Positions 1 to 8,485 of a stretch of DNA of 64,000 bases are shown here, in pieces. Made by a program: the position numbers and the translations under genes. Under the pieces are notes generated by a model. That model had not been told where the DNA came from and searched no databases. It saw only the letters and a list, made by a program, of their open reading frames with translations. Source of the DNA: Elstera cyanobacteriorum. GTDB taxonomy: Bacteria > Pseudomonadota > Alphaproteobacteria > Elsterales > Elsteraceae. The DNA lies in contig NZ_NOXS01000024.1 of the NCBI RefSeq assembly GCF_002251735.1, forward strand, positions 46,600 to 110,599, read 5' to 3'. Position 1 is the stretch's first letter. Every line of letters starts with the position of its first letter.

Positions 1-228
1 CACCCCATCGATCCACGGGCGCACCGGGCTGCCGTCGCGCGCGCCGTGGTCGCGGTCGAAGAAAGCGAGGATATTCCAGCGATTATGAGAGAAAAACCGG
101 GTTTTCGCGGTTTGTTGCGGAACCCCATCGATGTCCAACAGCATCGAAAAAACCCGGTAGGCGAAATGGTGCCGGAAAGGCGCCAGCCGAGTATGGGTGA
201 CGCTGCCTTGGTATAAACAGGGTTCCAT
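1..228 (-). CDS. DUF1365 family protein (partial, C-terminus beyond window)
   Basis: Reading the minus strand from an ATG at 228 gives 76 uninterrupted codons to the window edge, beginning MEPCLYQGSVTHTRLAPF and containing FRHHFAYRVF and FFDRDHGARDG, which are the usual N-terminal signatures of DUF1365 (COG3496). The biochemical role is not firmly established; in alphaproteobacteria these genes travel with a COG2907 flavoprotein and a cyclopropane-fatty-acid-synthase-like enzyme, suggesting membrane lipid modification. It follows the COG2907 gene by only 14 bases, so the two are surely cotranscribed. The remainder, and any methyltransferase partner, lies outside the window. Confidence 0.88.
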   Translation of the reverse strand, partial: MEPCLYQGSVTHTRLAPFRHHFAYRVFSMLLDIDGVPQQTAKTRFFSHNRWNILAFFDRDHGARDGSPVRPWIDGV

Positions 229-242
229 CGCTTACAGAAACT

Positions 243-1547
243 CTATTCCGCCGCCTGCCGCGTCTCGGCACCGGTCAGCCAAGGGACCGACCCGCCGAGC
301 GCCAGACCAGCGGTCAGGCCGCTGCGCAGCCCATCTTCATGAAAACCATAGCCCATCCAGGCCCCGGCATAAAAGCAGTTCCGATAGCCCTGCATCTGGC
401 TTAGCCGACCCTGGGCATCCAGCGCCGCATGGTCAAAGATCGGGTGATCATAAACGATGCGCGCGTCGGTCCGTGCTGGATCGGGCGGGGTGAAAGGGTT
501 CAGCGTAACGAAGAAATCGGTTGTGGTCGGTAGCGGTTGCAACCGGTTCATCCAATAGGTCACTGCGACGCTTGCGGCCTCGTCGCGCTGATCGTTTTGG
601 GTTCGCGATAAATGGTTCCAGCTTGCCCAGGCGCGGCGGCGGCGTGGCATCAGGGCCGGGTCGCGGTGCAAATAGGCGATGTTCGGCTGGAAACGGAAGG
701 CGCCCAAGAGGCTGCGTTCTGTCGCATCGGCATCGGTGAGTAGCGCCAGCGCTTGGTCGGCATGGCAGGCGAGGATGACGGCATCGAAGCGTTCCCAGGC
801 CCCCTGGCGCCGGATTTCGACCCCGGCCCCGCTGCGGCGCAGGGCTTCCACCCCGGCATTCAGGGTAATGCCCGGCAGGTCGGCCAGCAGGCGGCGCACA
901 TAGGTCTGACTGCCCCCGGCAACCGTGCGCCACTGCGGGCGGTCGTTGACGCTCAGGAGACCGTGATTGCTGAAAAACCGGGCAAAACTGCGGGCCGGGA
1001 AGCCGCGTAAGGTTGCCATTGGGGCCGACCAGATTGCAGCCGCCATCGGCAGCAAATGATCTTGGATAAAGGCCTCGCCATAACCGCCGCGCTTAAGGAA
1101 ATCCCCTAGCGTCAGATCGGGGGCGCTCGCGTCTTCCAACAACGCCTGGGCGTCGCGGAAAAAGCGCAGAATATCGCGGATCATGCCCCAGTGGCGCAGG
1201 TTTACGATATTGCGCTTTTGGGCAAACAGCGCCGCGGTGGAGGTGCCGGAATACTCCAGCCGCCCACCATCGACGGAGACGGAGAAGCTCATATCGCTTG
1301 CTGCCGTCGTCACGTCCAAATGGCGGAACATCTGGGTGAGATTCGGATAGTTGCGCTCGTTATAAACGATAAACCCGGTATCGACGGCGACTGGGCGCCC
1401 CTCTGCCATAACCTCAAGCGTATTCGAATGGCCCCCGGGGCGGGCTTCTTTTTCGAAGAGGGTAATATTTTGATTACGTAATGACCAAGCGGCGCCGAGA
1501 CCGGAGATGCCTGACCCGATGATTGCGATGCGTGCAGCAGGGTTCAT
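243..1547 (-). CDS. FAD/NAD-binding amine-oxidase-like protein (COG2907)
   Basis: A 434-residue protein with the dinucleotide-binding loop GSGISGLGAAW at residues 11-21 and a C-terminal FAD-closing segment (FYAGAWMGYGFHEDGLRSG), typical of COG2907 flavoproteins. Family members sit between photolyase and DUF1365/cyclopropane synthase genes in stress operons; in Rhodobacter sphaeroides a related operon responds to singlet oxygen, so a role in fatty-acid modification is inferred, not shown. I start it at 1547 because an upstream in-frame Met at 1595 lies inside the photolyase gene, whose stop is at 1549-1551. The start therefore lies immediately after the photolyase stop, implying coupled translation. 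Confidence 0.85.
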   Translation of the reverse strand: MNPAARIAIIGSGISGLGAAWSLRNQNITLFEKEARPGGHSNTLEVMAEGRPVAVDTGFIVYNERNYPNLTQMFRHLDVTTAASDMSFSVSVDGGRLEYSGTSTAALFAQKRNIVNLRHWGMIRDILRFFRDAQALLEDASAPDLTLGDFLKRGGYGEAFIQDHLLPMAAAIWSAPMATLRGFPARSFARFFSNHGLLSVNDRPQWRTVAGGSQTYVRRLLADLPGITLNAGVEALRRSGAGVEIRRQGAWERFDAVILACHADQALALLTDADATERSLLGAFRFQPNIAYLHRDPALMPRRRRAWASWNHLSRTQNDQRDEAASVAVTYWMNRLQPLPTTTDFFVTLNPFTPPDPARTDARIVYDHPIFDHAALDAQGRLSQMQGYRNCFYAGAWMGYGFHEDGLRSGLTAGLALGGSVPWLTGAETRQAAE

Positions 1548-1548
1548 G

Positions 1549-3018
1549 CTAAGCGGTCTCCGCAGGGCTAAGGGCATGGAAAGCGGCAAGGGCACGGTCG
1601 CGCCCCTCGCTAAGACCGATGCAGGGTTTCGGGTAGGTGTGTCCCAGTTGCACCCCGGCCTCGCGCAGCACTAAGGTCGGGGCGTCCCACGGTTTATGGA
1701 TGAAAGCGGCGGGCATCCGGGCCAGTTCAGGCACCCAACGGCGCACATAATCGCCCTCGGGATCAAACTTTTCGCCCTGAAGCACCGGGTTGAAGATGCG
1801 GAAATAGGGCGCTGCATCGGCGCCGCACCCAGCGACCCACTGCCAGCTTGCGGGATTGCTGGCCGGGTCAGCATCAACCAACGTATCCCAAAACCATTCC
1901 TCCCCCGCTTGCCAGGGCTGCAGCAGGTGTTTGACCAGGAGGGAGCCGACGAGCATGCGCACGCGATTGTGCATCCAGCCTGTCTGCCAGAGTTGGCGCA
2001 TGCCGGCATCGACGATGGGATAGCCGGTCAGCCCCTTTTGCCACGCCCGCAGCACGGCCTCGTCGGCCTGCCACGGGAAGGCTTCGAACTGTGCGCGGAT
2101 CGGGCGCGTGGCGATCTGCGGTTGATGATAGAGCAGGTGATAGCTGAACTCGCGCCAGCCCAATTCCCGCGTAAAACTCTCCGGTCCCCGCTCGGTCAAC
2201 TGGCCCTGACAGGCAAGATCGGTGGCGGCCCAAATCTGGCGCGGCCCAATCTCGCCGAAGCGCAGGTGCGGCGACAGGCCGCTGGTCGCGGGCAGATCGG
2301 GCCGGTCGCGGCGGTCGGCATAGGATTTAAGGGCGGTCATGAGAAACTGGCTAAGCCGGGCCTGCGCTCCGGCGCTCCCCGGCGTCCAAGCCTCGCGCAG
2401 CCCGGCCGCCCAGTCGGGGCGAGTCGGTAGAAACCCCCAAGCCGCTAGCGCGTCGCTGGCAACGGCGGGGGCCTCCGACAGGCGCTGAACCGGCGGCTGG
2501 GGCAAGGGGGCACGATTGGCGGCGAGGGGCCGCGCGGTTTTCCAGAAAGGGCTAAACACTTGGAACGGTTTGCCCTGGCCGGTCTTGACCTCCCAAGGTT
2601 CGACCAATAAGGCCGCATTGCTGCTGGCAACCTGTACGCCTCGGGCGGTTAGATCGGCCTTCAGGGCGGTATCGACGGCAATTTCCGCCGCCTCATAGCG
2701 CCGGTTCCAGAAGAGCTGCCGAGCGCCGGTTTCGGTAACGAGACTGGGAACGACGGTGGCCGCCGCGCCCTGCCGCAGAACCAGGGGAATGCCGTAAGCG
2801 GCTAGGTCGGCCCCTAGCGCCGTCAGGCTCTGGTGCAGCCACCAGCGCACTGCACCGCCGAGCGGGCGGAAACTCGGGCTTGTTTCGTCATGGCAATAAA
2901 ATGCAATCAGGCTGGTTTTCTGCTCGGTCGCGGTGGCAACTGCCGCCGCAAAGGCGGGATTATCCCCCGGCCGAAGATCATTGCGAAACCAAAGCAGCAG
3001 GGGCGGGGGTGTCGTCAT
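1549..3018 (-). CDS. phrB: Deoxyribodipyrimidine photolyase
   Basis: A 489-residue class I cryptochrome/photolyase. The N-terminal antenna domain begins LLLWFRNDLRPGDNPAF and the C-terminal FAD-binding domain shows WMHNRVRMLVGSLLVKHL, WFWDTLVDADPASNPASWQW and YFRIFNPVLQ. It repairs UV-induced cyclobutane pyrimidine dimers using blue light and reduced FAD in the cytoplasm. The start at 3018 begins the recognisable domain; the longer in-frame extension to 3141 is low-complexity and has no family similarity I recognise. It heads the phrB-COG2907-DUF1365 operon. An exact TGATCC hexamer (minus strand, 3076-3071) lies upstream but lacks a convincing -10 partner for an RpoE/ChrR-type promoter. Confidence 0.93.
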   Translation of the reverse strand: MTTPPPLLLWFRNDLRPGDNPAFAAAVATATEQKTSLIAFYCHDETSPSFRPLGGAVRWWLHQSLTALGADLAAYGIPLVLRQGAAATVVPSLVTETGARQLFWNRRYEAAEIAVDTALKADLTARGVQVASSNAALLVEPWEVKTGQGKPFQVFSPFWKTARPLAANRAPLPQPPVQRLSEAPAVASDALAAWGFLPTRPDWAAGLREAWTPGSAGAQARLSQFLMTALKSYADRRDRPDLPATSGLSPHLRFGEIGPRQIWAATDLACQGQLTERGPESFTRELGWREFSYHLLYHQPQIATRPIRAQFEAFPWQADEAVLRAWQKGLTGYPIVDAGMRQLWQTGWMHNRVRMLVGSLLVKHLLQPWQAGEEWFWDTLVDADPASNPASWQWVAGCGADAAPYFRIFNPVLQGEKFDPEGDYVRRWVPELARMPAAFIHKPWDAPTLVLREAGVQLGHTYPKPCIGLSEGRDRALAAFHALSPAETA

Positions 3019-3199
3019 CGAGCGTCCGAAGCCTTTGTTCTTTTTTCTTGTTCGGGCTGGGCCTCTCGCCGGATCACCGGAAAAATTTCGGCGGCCTGCG
3101 TCTTTCGCTAAGATCAGGCCGTAACCTTGCCGGGGGCGCAACCGAAATCCACTTGGATGGCGGTACGCCTATGTCCCGCCCTAACCGGAAGAGATCGTC

Positions 3200-4141
3200 A
3201 TGCCGCTGCATTTTCCCCGTTCCTGGGCTTTGCCCGAGGCGTCGGCGACGCCGGAGTCCGTGTTCTTCAACCGCCGCTCTGTGTTGAAAGCGATGGGGGC
3301 GGCGCCGCTGCTGGCGAGTGCCGGGGCTTTGCTGCCGGGCGCAGCGGCGGCGGCTTACCCGTATCCGCGCACGTCCACCTATCCGGTGGACCGGCCGGAA
3401 ACGCCGGAGAAGCTGGCGACCAACTATAATAATTTTTATGAGTTCGGCACGTCGAAATATGTTGCCGATGCCGCCCAGGCGCTGAAAACCAGCCCTTGGA
3501 AAGTCACCATCGACGGTCTGGTCGAAAAGCCGCTGACCTTGGATGCCGATGAGTTGATCGGCAAGATGGCCTTGGAGGAACGGGTTTACCGCTTCCGCTG
3601 CGTCGAAGCCTGGTCAGCGGTTATTCCCTGGACCGGCTTCCCGCTCGCCGCCTTGGTCAAATTAGCGGCGCCAACCAGCGCGGCCAAATATGTGCGCTTC
3701 GAGACTTTCCTCGATTCGGCTATGGCCTTCGGTCAGCGCCAGTTTTGGCAGCCTTGGCCTTATATCGAAGGCGTAACGGTTGCCGAGGCAATGAACGATC
3801 TCGCGTTTATCGCCACCGGCGCCTACGGCAAGCCGCTGCCAAAGCAGATGGGGGCGCCAATCCGCTTGGTGCTGCCGTGGAAGTATGGCTTCAAGTCGAT
3901 CAAGTCGATCACCAAGATCAGCTTTACCGACAAGCGCCCGGTCAGCTTCTGGGAAAAACTACAAGACAGCGAATATGGTTTTTGGGCGAATGTGAACCCG
4001 CAGGTGCCGCATCCGCGTTGGAGCCAAGCGAGCGAACGGACCCTGACGGGGGAGCGCGTCGCAACGCAACTCTTCAACGGCTATGGCGAGTGGGTTGCCG
4101 GTCTCTACACCGGGCTTCAGGGCGAAAAACTGTATATGTAG
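3200..4141 (+). CDS. msrP: Periplasmic methionine-sulfoxide reductase, molybdopterin catalytic subunit MsrP (YedY)
   Basis: A 313-residue sulfite-oxidase-fold protein. It carries a Tat signal (NRRSVLKAMG, residues 24-33, then a hydrophobic stretch and Ala-rich cleavage region to about 52), the molybdenum-ligand cysteine Cys134 in YRFRCVEAWS, and the family strings NNFYEFG, GAPIRLVLPWKYGFKSIKSI and PHPRWSQASER. MsrP repairs oxidised methionines of periplasmic proteins. Its usual partner, the membrane haem protein MsrQ, is not adjacent; the next genes are the Anbu operon. A b561-type cytochrome is 29 kb away but is not of MsrQ type. Electrons must therefore come from an unlinked MsrQ or another donor. 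Confidence 0.95.
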   Translation: MPLHFPRSWALPEASATPESVFFNRRSVLKAMGAAPLLASAGALLPGAAAAAYPYPRTSTYPVDRPETPEKLATNYNNFYEFGTSKYVADAAQALKTSPWKVTIDGLVEKPLTLDADELIGKMALEERVYRFRCVEAWSAVIPWTGFPLAALVKLAAPTSAAKYVRFETFLDSAMAFGQRQFWQPWPYIEGVTVAEAMNDLAFIATGAYGKPLPKQMGAPIRLVLPWKYGFKSIKSITKISFTDKRPVSFWEKLQDSEYGFWANVNPQVPHPRWSQASERTLTGERVATQLFNGYGEWVAGLYTGLQGEKLYM

Positions 4142-4299
4142 GCGCTTAAAATTGGGGCGGCGACTGGCGCGGCTTTCGTCAGTTGCCGCTATTATGGGCA
4201 ACTATCAGATAAAATCCGTTAAAAACACGTCATCCTCTTGCGGGCAGCGCCGGTTCCACGCATCGTTGTGACTGAGGCTTCACCATATAGGGGGGACGC

Positions 4300-5736
4300 A
4301 TGGCCGAAACCGCAGCAAACCGCCCCATCTTTGACGAAATGCGCGGCACGGATGGCAAAATCCGCCCCGCTTTCGCTGGCGTCGATCAATGGTTGTCGAA
4401 TATGCCGGATGGGGAACATGGCCGCATGCAATTGCAGGCCGATCTTTTGTACGAGCGTATGGGCATTACCTTCGGGGCCTATGGGTCCGCGAATGGCCAT
4501 GAACGCTCGATCCCCTTCGACCTGATCCCCCGGGTCTTGGGCAAAACCGAATGGGATAAGCTGGAAGCGGGGTTGCGCCAGCGCGTGCGGGCGCTGAACG
4601 CCTTTATGCACGACGCTTACCACCGCCGCGACATCTGCCGCGCCGGCAAAATCCCGGAAGCGCAGATTGTGCGCAACGATCAGTTCCTATCGGTCATGCA
4701 GGATTTCGACCTGCCGGGCAGCATCTACGCTCACATCTGCGGCGTCGATCTGGTGCGCGTCTCCGAAGGGCAGTTCTATGTGCTGGAGGATAACTGCCGG
4801 GTGCCGTCCGGCGTATCCTATATGCTGGAGAACCGCGAGGTGATGATGCGCCTCGTGCCGTCGCTCTTCACCCAGAACCGCATTCAGCCGGTGGCGCAAT
4901 ATGCCGAAGAGCTGCTGAATACGCTGAAAGCAACGGCTTTTCCGGCGGCCAGCAGCGACCCCTGCGTCGTGCTGCTCACCCCCGGCCCGTATAATAGCGC
5001 CTATTTCGAACACGCCTTCCTGGCCGACGAAATGGGGGTGGAACTGGTGCGCGGCACCGATTTGTTCGTCGATGACCATAAGGTCTATATGCGCACCCCG
5101 CGCGGGCCGAAGCAGGTGGATGTGATCTACCGCCGGGTTGACGACGTGTTCCTCGATCCGCTGGCGTTCCGGCCCGACTCGATGCTGGGCATCCCCGGCA
5201 TTATCGGCGCTTACCGGGCGGGGAATATCTCGTTGGCCAATGCCTGCGGCACCGGGATTGCCGACGATAAGGCCACCTATTGTTACGTTCCCGAGATGAT
5301 CCGTTTTTATCTTGGGGAAGAACCGATCCTACAAAATGTGCCGACCTACCGCTGTTCAGAGGCGCAGGATCTTTTGTATGTGAAGGAGAATTTGAAAGAC
5401 CTCGTGGTCAAGGAGGTTCACGGCTCCGGCGGCGCCGGCATGCTGGTCGGCCCGACGTCGACCAAGGCGGAAATCGAAACCTTCCGGGAAAAGCTGCTGG
5501 CCAATCCCGCCAATTTCATCGCCCAGCCCACCTTGTCGCTTAGCACCTGCCCGACCTTTGTGGAGGAGGGTATCGCCCCCCGCCACGTCGATCTTCGGCC
5601 CTTTGTGCTGTCGGGCGACCGAATTGCCATCATGCCCGGCGGGCTGACGCGGGTTGCCTTGCGCAAGGGCTCGCTGGTGGTGAATTCCAGCCAAGGCGGC
5701 GGCACCAAGGATACTTGGGTGCTGGCGGACCATTGA
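4300..5736 (+). CDS. Circularly permuted ATP-grasp protein (COG2308, DUF404/DUF407), Anbu operon
   Basis: A 478-residue protein matching the COG2308 circularly permuted ATP-grasp family: EDNCRVPSGVSYMLENRE around residue 165-180, IYRRVDDVFLDPL, and VVKEVHGSGGAGMLVGP in the nucleotide-binding region. ATP-grasp enzymes ligate a carboxylate to an amine or thiol; for this family peptide-ligase activity has been proposed (Iyer and colleagues) but substrates are unknown. An RBS (GGGGGGAC) precedes the ATG at 4300. It is followed 19 bases later by the alpha-E gene, then transglutaminase and Anbu protease genes, the conserved quartet of Anbu operons. Cytoplasmic, no membrane segments. Confidence 0.93.
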   Translation: MAETAANRPIFDEMRGTDGKIRPAFAGVDQWLSNMPDGEHGRMQLQADLLYERMGITFGAYGSANGHERSIPFDLIPRVLGKTEWDKLEAGLRQRVRALNAFMHDAYHRRDICRAGKIPEAQIVRNDQFLSVMQDFDLPGSIYAHICGVDLVRVSEGQFYVLEDNCRVPSGVSYMLENREVMMRLVPSLFTQNRIQPVAQYAEELLNTLKATAFPAASSDPCVVLLTPGPYNSAYFEHAFLADEMGVELVRGTDLFVDDHKVYMRTPRGPKQVDVIYRRVDDVFLDPLAFRPDSMLGIPGIIGAYRAGNISLANACGTGIADDKATYCYVPEMIRFYLGEEPILQNVPTYRCSEAQDLLYVKENLKDLVVKEVHGSGGAGMLVGPTSTKAEIETFREKLLANPANFIAQPTLSLSTCPTFVEEGIAPRHVDLRPFVLSGDRIAIMPGGLTRVALRKGSLVVNSSQGGGTKDTWVLADH

Positions 5737-5755
5737 TCGGAAGGGCGTAGCGAGA

Positions 5756-6691
5756 ATGCTGAGCAGTACCGCAGGAAATATCTACTGGATGGGGCGCTAT
5801 ATCGAGCGCGCCACCAATACCGCCCGCATGCTGGAAGCGACCAACCGCATGTGGCTGATGGCCGGGGGCAGCCGCGAATGGCAGTCGCTGGCAATGGCCT
5901 TCGGCTTGGACGAGAATTTCGAAAAGAAATACCCGGATCGCGCGGTCGGCGATTTTGTCACCTTCATGGGGGTGGATAGCAGCAACCCGTCCAGCATCGC
6001 CGCCTCCATCCAAGCGGCGCGCTATAATGCGCGGGCGGAACGCAATAACTTGACCGTTTCGGTCTGGGAATATCTCAACGAGGCGTCGATCCAACTGCGC
6101 AGTAAGCTTGATAAGCCGCTGATCGGCAGCGCCATTCAAGATTTTCTCGATTGGACCAAGCGCCAGATGATCCTAGTGGCCGGGGCGTGCGAAACGACGC
6201 TGCTGCGCGACGAGGCCTATCACTTTCTGTCGCTCGGCACGTACATCGAGCGCGCCGATAATACCGCCCGCATCCTCGATTCGAAGTATCATATTCTGCT
6301 GCCCCAGGGCGAAAAAGTGGGCGGCGGCGTCGATTACTATCAATGGACGGAAATTCTCAACTGCATCAATGCCCTGCGCACCTACCGCCGGGTCTATAGC
6401 AGTGCGGTTTTACCGTGGCGCGTGGCGGAATTGATGATCCTGCGCTCGGACCTGCCCCGGTCTTTGCACTTTTGCTTAACCCAGATCATGGACAATCTCG
6501 ATGCGCTCGCCCAGATCTACGGGACGCGCCACGAATGTCACCGGCTGTGCGGGGTGCTGGCGTCCGGTCTGCGCTACGGCAAGGTCGATGATATTTTTAA
6601 GCGCGGTCTTCACGAATTCTTGGTGGAGTTCATCGATAAAAATAATGACCTGGGGGTGGAAATCACCCGCAACTATCTGATCAACCCCTAA
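5756..6691 (+). CDS. Alpha-E domain protein (COG2307, DUF403), Anbu operon
   Basis: A 311-residue all-helical protein of the alpha-E (DUF403) family, beginning MLSSTAGNIYWMGRYIERA and repeating the related string YIERADNTARILDSKYH near residue 165, an internal duplication of the YxERAxNTARxL motif. The family has no known activity; it almost always accompanies COG2308 ATP-grasp and transglutaminase-like proteins and may serve as their helical partner or substrate-tag carrier. The start at 5756 follows an AGGG ribosome-binding stretch. It lies 19 bases after the ATP-grasp gene and 51 before the transglutaminase gene. Confidence 0.92.
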   Translation: MLSSTAGNIYWMGRYIERATNTARMLEATNRMWLMAGGSREWQSLAMAFGLDENFEKKYPDRAVGDFVTFMGVDSSNPSSIAASIQAARYNARAERNNLTVSVWEYLNEASIQLRSKLDKPLIGSAIQDFLDWTKRQMILVAGACETTLLRDEAYHFLSLGTYIERADNTARILDSKYHILLPQGEKVGGGVDYYQWTEILNCINALRTYRRVYSSAVLPWRVAELMILRSDLPRSLHFCLTQIMDNLDALAQIYGTRHECHRLCGVLASGLRYGKVDDIFKRGLHEFLVEFIDKNNDLGVEITRNYLINP

Positions 6692-6742
6692 CCCCGCCCG
6701 CAACCCCGCGCCCCCGTCCCTCCAGCGACAAGGAAACCCGCC

Positions 6743-7612
6743 GTGGCGTCCCGTCTGATTCTGGATATCACGCACCGTACCCGCTATCGGTTCGATGGGC
6801 CGACGACGGCGGTGCAATACCTGCGCTTGTCGCCGGGGGAGTGCAACGGCCAAAAGGTTCATGCCTGGGCCGTGGAAGCGCCGGGCGACCTGTTCCCCTG
6901 GCGCGATGGCCATCGCAACCTCGTTCACAGCCTCTATCTGCACGAACCGCTGACCGAAATCGAATTGGTGGCGCGCGGCCGGGTTGAGACGGTCGATCAA
7001 GCGGGGGTGCTGGGCGAGGATGGGGCGGGCGCCCTGCCGCCCGAGTATTGGCTGCGCGAGGGACCGTTGACCGGCCTCGGCACGGGGGAGGCGGGCCTCC
7101 AAATGCGGGCGTTCAACCGCGATGTGACCCGGCACCGCCCGGCCCAGCGCCTGGATTTCCTGCATCACCTGCTGCGCGCGATTGTCGATCGGATGCCCTA
7201 TCAGCCGGGGGTGACGGTAGCGGGCACCACGGCGGCGGAAGCCTTGGTGAAGGGCGCCGGGGTGTGCCAGGACCATGCCCATGTGTTTATTGCCATCGCG
7301 CGGGCGAATGGTATTCCGGCCCGCTATGTCTCGGGCTATCTCCTGTCCGGCCCGGTCTCCGGTCCGCAGGACGTTGGGCACGCTTGGGCGGAAGCCTATG
7401 TGCCGGGCCTTGGCTGGGTGGGATTCGACCCGTCGAATGGTATCTGCCCAACGGCCTCTTATGTTCGCGTTGCCATCGGCACCGATTACAGCGACGGGTG
7501 CCCGGTGCGCGGAATGCGCGGCGGCGGGGGCGGCGAGACCTTGGCGGTCAATGTCTCCGTTTCCCCGCTGGAACGGCGGCCCAACAATCCCTACACTGCG
7601 ACCCAGCAATAA
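6743..7612 (+). CDS. Transglutaminase-like cysteine protease (COG1305), Anbu operon
   Basis: A 289-residue protein with an N-terminal beta domain (LILDITHRTRYRFDGP) and a transglutaminase-like papain-fold core: catalytic Cys in GAGVCQDHAHVFIAIARANG (about residues 172-191), His in VGHAWAEAYVPGLGWVGFDP and the following Asp. Family members hydrolyse or form isopeptide bonds. Translation begins at a GTG at 6743, preceded by AAGGAAA. It is third in the Anbu quartet, 28 bases before the Anbu gene. In such operons it may remove peptides attached by the ATP-grasp ligase; that is an inference from gene association. Confidence 0.92.
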   Translation: MASRLILDITHRTRYRFDGPTTAVQYLRLSPGECNGQKVHAWAVEAPGDLFPWRDGHRNLVHSLYLHEPLTEIELVARGRVETVDQAGVLGEDGAGALPPEYWLREGPLTGLGTGEAGLQMRAFNRDVTRHRPAQRLDFLHHLLRAIVDRMPYQPGVTVAGTTAAEALVKGAGVCQDHAHVFIAIARANGIPARYVSGYLLSGPVSGPQDVGHAWAEAYVPGLGWVGFDPSNGICPTASYVRVAIGTDYSDGCPVRGMRGGGGGETLAVNVSVSPLERRPNNPYTATQQ

Positions 7613-7640
7613 GGCTCTAAAACAAAAACAAAGAAAAACA

Positions 7641-8381
7641 ATGACCTACTGTCTTGGAATGCGGTTGCGCGATGGGCTTGTCATGGTGTCGGACTCGCGC
7701 ACCAATGCCGGTATCGACCATATTTCGACCTTCCGCAAAATGCATGTTTGGGAAGAACCGGGCGACCGGACCATTTTGCTGGCGACGGCGGGCAATCTGG
7801 CCATCAGCCAATCGGTCGTGCATTTCATCAACGAAGGGCTGGTGTTGCCCGGGCATGACGAGCCCAGCACGATGAAAACCGTGCGCAATCTGTTTGAAGC
7901 CGCGCAATTGATCGGCGAGGCGATTCGCACGGTTCACAAGATCGATGGATCGCGGCTGGAAGCCAAGGATGGCAGCGGTTTTAATATCTCTTGCCTGCTG
8001 GGCGGCCAAATCAAGGGCGAGGCGCCCCGGCTTTTCCTGATCTATTCTGCCGGGAATTTTATCGAAGCGACCGACGATACCCCCTATTTCCAGATCGGCG
8101 AGACGAAATACGGCAAGCCGATCCTCGACCGCGCGCTTAGCCACGATTTGGCGTTGGAGCAGGCGGTGAAGCTGGCGCTGATCTCGATGGATTCGACCCT
8201 TCGCTCGAACCTCTCGGTTGGACTGCCGCTCGATCTGGTACTCTATCGCACCGACGCGCTGACGCTGGCCCTACACCGCAAGATCGATGAGACCGACCCC
8301 TATTTCAGCACCATTCGTCAACAATGGTCGAGTTCGCTGAAAAACGCTTTCGCGGCCCTGTCCGATCCGGTCTGGTCCTAG
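7641..8381 (+). CDS. Anbu: ancestral-beta-subunit, proteasome-type peptidase (COG3484)
   Basis: A 246-residue Ntn-hydrolase of the Anbu/BPH family. The N-terminus MTYCLGMRL exposes Thr2 as the nucleophile after Met removal; Asp18 in SDSRTNAG and Lys33 in FRKM are at the positions of the proteasome triad (Thr1, Asp17, Lys33-type). No propeptide is present, so the short start at 7641 is chosen over an in-frame extension that would run back into the transglutaminase gene. Anbu forms open-ring or helical assemblies in crystal structures and its physiological substrate is unknown. It closes the ATP-grasp/alpha-E/transglutaminase operon and is followed by a GC-rich hairpin. Confidence 0.94.
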   Translation: MTYCLGMRLRDGLVMVSDSRTNAGIDHISTFRKMHVWEEPGDRTILLATAGNLAISQSVVHFINEGLVLPGHDEPSTMKTVRNLFEAAQLIGEAIRTVHKIDGSRLEAKDGSGFNISCLLGGQIKGEAPRLFLIYSAGNFIEATDDTPYFQIGETKYGKPILDRALSHDLALEQAVKLALISMDSTLRSNLSVGLPLDLVLYRTDALTLALHRKIDETDPYFSTIRQQWSSSLKNAFAALSDPVWS

Positions 8382-8389
8382 GCTTAAAT

Positions 8390-8413
8390 GGCCCCGGTGA
8401 TTTACACCGGGCC
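8390..8413 (+). terminator. Hairpin after the Anbu gene
   Basis: Arms 8390-8399 and 8405-8413 pair (one bulged C) around a 5-base loop, starting 9 bases after the Anbu stop. No U-tract follows on the plus strand, so it could be a weak terminator or an mRNA-end stabiliser. Confidence 0.45.
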
Positions 8414-8485
8414 AAAAATCCTTAAACTCACCGCAGGGAGTGATCCGCACGAAGCCGCCGCCAGAGCGGCCAGGGGAGAACAGCG

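Noticed and set aside
3071..3076. RpoE/ChrR-type promoter for the photolyase operon
   Set aside because: The TGATCC -35 hexamer is exact, but at the required spacing the -10 reads AACAAG, not the expected TAA-type element.
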